Below, piece by piece: positions 62,046-64,000 of a stretch of 64,000 nt of DNA. The notes beneath the pieces were generated by a model, which saw only the letters and a program-made list of their open reading frames with translations, did not search any database and was not told where the DNA came from. The stretch's first letter is position 1; the number at the start of each line of letters is the position of its first letter. A program made the position numbers and the translations under genes. The DNA comes from an uncultured Sphingomonadaceae bacterium (GTDB lineage Bacteria; Pseudomonadota; Alphaproteobacteria; Sphingomonadales; Sphingomonadaceae), in NCBI GenBank assembly GCA_947494305.1, contig CANLUL010000002.1, positions 429,727-493,726 on the forward strand, read 5' to 3'.

Positions 62046-63179
62046 ATGGATTTCGAATTTACCGACGAACAAAATATGGTGCGCGACGGGATTTCGCGTT
62101 TGATCCGTGAAGAATATGATTTCGACACACGCCGTGAAGTTGTCGCTAGCGATAGCGGTTGGCGGCCTGAACTTTGGGCACAGCTAGCGGAACTGGGTAT
62201 GCTTGCTGCTCCATTCAGCGAAGCCGACGGCGGTTTTGGTGGTGCGACCGAAGCGATGATCATCATGGAAGAATTTGGCAAAGGCCTGGCGGTTGAGCCG
62301 TTCATTCCGAGTGTCGTTTGTGCCGGTGGTTTCCTGAAACATGGCGGCAATGACGCACAGCGAGAGGAATATATTGGCGGGATCATCTCTGGCGAGAAAG
62401 TCTTTGCTTTCGCCTATGCAGAACCGCGCGGTCGCTATGATCTGGCGAACCTCGAAACCTCGGCCAAAGCTGATGGCGGCGACTATGTGATCAACGGTCA
62501 CAAAGCAGTCGTCGTTGGTGCGCCTTGGGCTACTCACCTGGTTGTTACTGCGCGAACCTCTGGCGGTCAGACCGATGCCAACGGTATCTCAGTGTTTGTC
62601 GTTGCGAAAGACGCCGATGGCGTGTCCACTCGCGACTATGCAACCGTCGATGGGCGCCGTGCCTCAGAAGTATATTTTGAGAATGTAAAAGTCTCTGGCG
62701 ATGCATTGATTGGTGAAGCAGATAATGGTCTGCCGTTGATCGAAAAAGTGGTTGATGAAGCGACTGCTGCCGTCTGTGCGGAAGCGACAGGGGCGATGAA
62801 AATTACCAACGAAACCACGCTCGACTATTCGCGTCAGCGTAAACAATTTGGCGTTGCCATCGGTTCGTTTCAGGTGCTGCAGCACCGGATGGCCGATATG
62901 CTGATGGAATATGAGCAAGCTGTGTCGATGACTTATCTAGCGACCATTAAACTGGATGAAGATGCAGTTGAGCGGAAGAAGAATGTCTCTTCGGCCAAGG
63001 TTAAAATCGGTCAGGCTGCGCGCTTCATCGGTCAGGCTGCGATCCAGACCCATGGCGGCATGGGCATGACCGACGAGCTGGCAGTGGGCAGCTATTTCAA
63101 GCGGCTTTCGATCTTCGAAAGTGAATTTGGCAGCGTCGATCATCATATGCGGCGCCATATCAAATTGGTTGCCGGTTAA
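62046..63179 (+). CDS. Acyl-CoA dehydrogenase, partner type
   Basis: A 377-residue acyl-CoA dehydrogenase. The middle domain shows AFAYAEPRGRYDLANLE, where the usual G-x-G-S-D after the EP pair is changed, and the C-terminal domain has FGVAIGSFQVLQHRMADML and IQTHGGMGMTDELAVGSY. It looks like the non-catalytic or complementary chain of an alpha2-beta2 enzyme together with the gene 26 bp upstream. It ends at a strong terminator. Confidence 0.92.
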   Translation: MDFEFTDEQNMVRDGISRLIREEYDFDTRREVVASDSGWRPELWAQLAELGMLAAPFSEADGGFGGATEAMIIMEEFGKGLAVEPFIPSVVCAGGFLKHGGNDAQREEYIGGIISGEKVFAFAYAEPRGRYDLANLETSAKADGGDYVINGHKAVVVGAPWATHLVVTARTSGGQTDANGISVFVVAKDADGVSTRDYATVDGRRASEVYFENVKVSGDALIGEADNGLPLIEKVVDEATAAVCAEATGAMKITNETTLDYSRQRKQFGVAIGSFQVLQHRMADMLMEYEQAVSMTYLATIKLDEDAVERKKNVSSAKVKIGQAARFIGQAAIQTHGGMGMTDELAVGSYFKRLSIFESEFGSVDHHMRRHIKLVAG

Positions 63180-63204
63180 GATAACGATACATCCTATCAA
63201 TTAA

Positions 63205-63238
63205 GGGGGGATGGCCACGCTGGCTCTCCCCTTTTTTT
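63205..63238 (+). terminator. Rho-independent terminator after the acyl-CoA dehydrogenases
   Basis: GGGGGGATGGCCA pairs with TGGCTCTCCCC around a CGC loop (one or two bulges), then TTTTTTT. It closes the two-gene dehydrogenase unit. Confidence 0.8.
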
Positions 63239-63274
63239 GTGTCTAGACTAAAGCATCCTTTGGAGAGGGTGCGA

Positions 63275-64000
63275 ATGAGTAAATCCAGCGGTGCTGCGTC
63301 GGGCGGTGTCTATCGATATTATGTGCTGATCATGCTGATGTTGACCTTCATGTTCAACATCACAGATCGCATGGTGATGTCGATCCTGATCGAGGATATA
63401 AAGGCAGACTTCACGCTTTCAGACACGCAAATCGGCTTGTTGGCGGGTACTGCATTTACGATCTTCTATGTTATTCTTGGCATTCCCGCTGGGCGGCTGG
63501 CGGATCGCACCAATCGCAAGAATATGGTGGCTATTGCTGTAGCTCTGTGGAGCGTGATGGCCGCGTTATGCGGTGTCGCAATCGGTTTCTGGACACTGTT
63601 TTTGGCACGGCTGGGTGTTGGCATTGGCGAGGCAGGCGGTAGTCCGCCATCGGTCTCGCTGATCACAAATTATTTTGAATCACACGAGCTTTCAAAGGCG
63701 ATGGGAATCTTCTCGGTCGGCGCTGTTCTCGGCCCCGTTCTGGGGTTTGTAGCCGGTGGCTTGCTGGCTGAAGCCTATGGCTGGCGCTGGACATTTATCA
63801 TCCTTGGGCTACCTGGAGTTCTGGTCGGCGTGATAATATTTTTTACGATAAAGGAACCCAAGCGCGGGCAAATTGCGACACGTGAGACGCAATCAACACA
63901 GGTCACGGAGCAGGAACCATTCATGGTGACCATGCGTTCTTTGTGGCAGAATAAATTGTTCACGCGGGTGGTCATTTCCCAGATGCTGGCCGTTACTGCG
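63275..64000 (+). CDS. Major facilitator superfamily transporter (3' end cut off)
   Basis: The ORF track omits this gene because it runs off the window, but the frame stays open for 242 codons from the ATG at 63275, behind GGAGAGGGTGCGA. It has about six helices here, beginning YYVLIMLMLTFMFNITDRMV. The MFS motif A is GRLADRTNRKN between helices 2 and 3, and GVGIGEAGGSPPS in helix 4 is typical of the spinster-like/aromatic-acid group. It follows the dehydrogenases after their terminator, so it is a separate unit. It may import a fatty or steroid acid for them. Confidence 0.9.
   Translation, partial: MSKSSGAASGGVYRYYVLIMLMLTFMFNITDRMVMSILIEDIKADFTLSDTQIGLLAGTAFTIFYVILGIPAGRLADRTNRKNMVAIAVALWSVMAALCGVAIGFWTLFLARLGVGIGEAGGSPPSVSLITNYFESHELSKAMGIFSVGAVLGPVLGFVAGGLLAEAYGWRWTFIILGLPGVLVGVIIFFTIKEPKRGQIATRETQSTQVTEQEPFMVTMRSLWQNKLFTRVVISQMLAVTA

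Noticed and set aside
1-64000. CRISPR arrays, tRNA or rRNA genes, insertion sequences, prophage
   Set aside because: No regular spacer-repeat array, no tRNA-like cloverleaf noticed, no transposase or integrase motif, and every strand switch is explained by ordinary operons.

Overview
The window reads as a single chromosomal stretch of an alphaproteobacterium, most likely a Sphingomonadales member of the Sphingorhabdus/Parasphingorhabdus/Sphingopyxis type. The grounds are the imuA-imuB-dnaE2 mutasome cassette, an Oar-like TonB-dependent receptor, many acyl-CoA and ring-cleavage enzymes, a RibBX-type riboflavin gene, moderate GC, and short palindromic repeats of the kind common in this group. 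A voltage-gated sodium channel and a sodium-type nucleoside transporter suggest a saline habitat (inference). I saw no rRNA, tRNA, CRISPR array, insertion sequence or prophage. No intergenic gap exceeds 300 bp.

Layout. 1-14.6 kb is a catabolic island: acyl-CoA synthetase (cut by the left edge), GNAT, cytochrome P450, aldehyde dehydrogenase, thiolase, SDR, crotonase, TetR regulator and metallo-beta-lactamase-fold hydrolase on the + strand. A - strand set follows: type III CoA-transferase, DUF1330 protein, methyltransferase and carotenoid-cleavage oxygenase. Divergent from that set is a thiolase-like protein without thiolase catalytic residues. 14.6-17.8 kb holds an Lrp regulator and a tyrosine-catabolism operon (hppD, VOC protein, fumarylacetoacetate hydrolase). 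17.9-23.7 kb is imuA-imuB-dnaE2, with an 87-bp palindromic element inserted in frame in dnaE2. 23.8-26.3 kb has the sodium channel and an NsrR divergon (truncated haemoglobin, membrane protein, YeaR-like cupin) with two visible operators. 26.3-30 kb has two methyltransferases and riboflavin genes (HTH-RibBX, CYTH protein, RibH). 30.1-33 kb has a PadR regulator, a styrene-oxide-isomerase-like membrane protein, a PF10118 protein and an alpha/beta hydrolase.

33-44.5 kb contains a secreted beta-propeller/amidohydrolase, an ABC ATPase with a permease fused to an M1-type peptidase, and a large Oar-like receptor. 44.7-48.2 kb is a nucleoside-salvage-type operon (LOG hydrolase, CNT transporter, 2OG-Fe(II) oxygenase, P-loop kinase). 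48.3-53.5 kb has a YhhQ-type transporter, a lipoprotein and an IorAB-type molybdenum hydroxylase with its cytochrome c and MocA-like maturase. 53.6-60.7 kb is a tightly coupled DUF4129-DUF4350-MoxR-DUF58-SpoIIM-RDD operon. 60.8-64 kb has paired acyl-CoA dehydrogenases and an MFS transporter cut by the right edge.

The strongest unexplained signals are five. (i) The in-frame palindrome in dnaE2. (ii) A shared 16-bp near-palindrome (consensus TTAACTGAKYGATKAA) in front of three acyl-CoA-metabolism promoters up to 56 kb apart, which looks like one regulon. (iii) The NsrR-controlled globin operon. (iv) The PadR/StyC-like/PF10118 operon. (v) An HTH fused to a RibB with a degenerate GTP cyclohydrolase II half.
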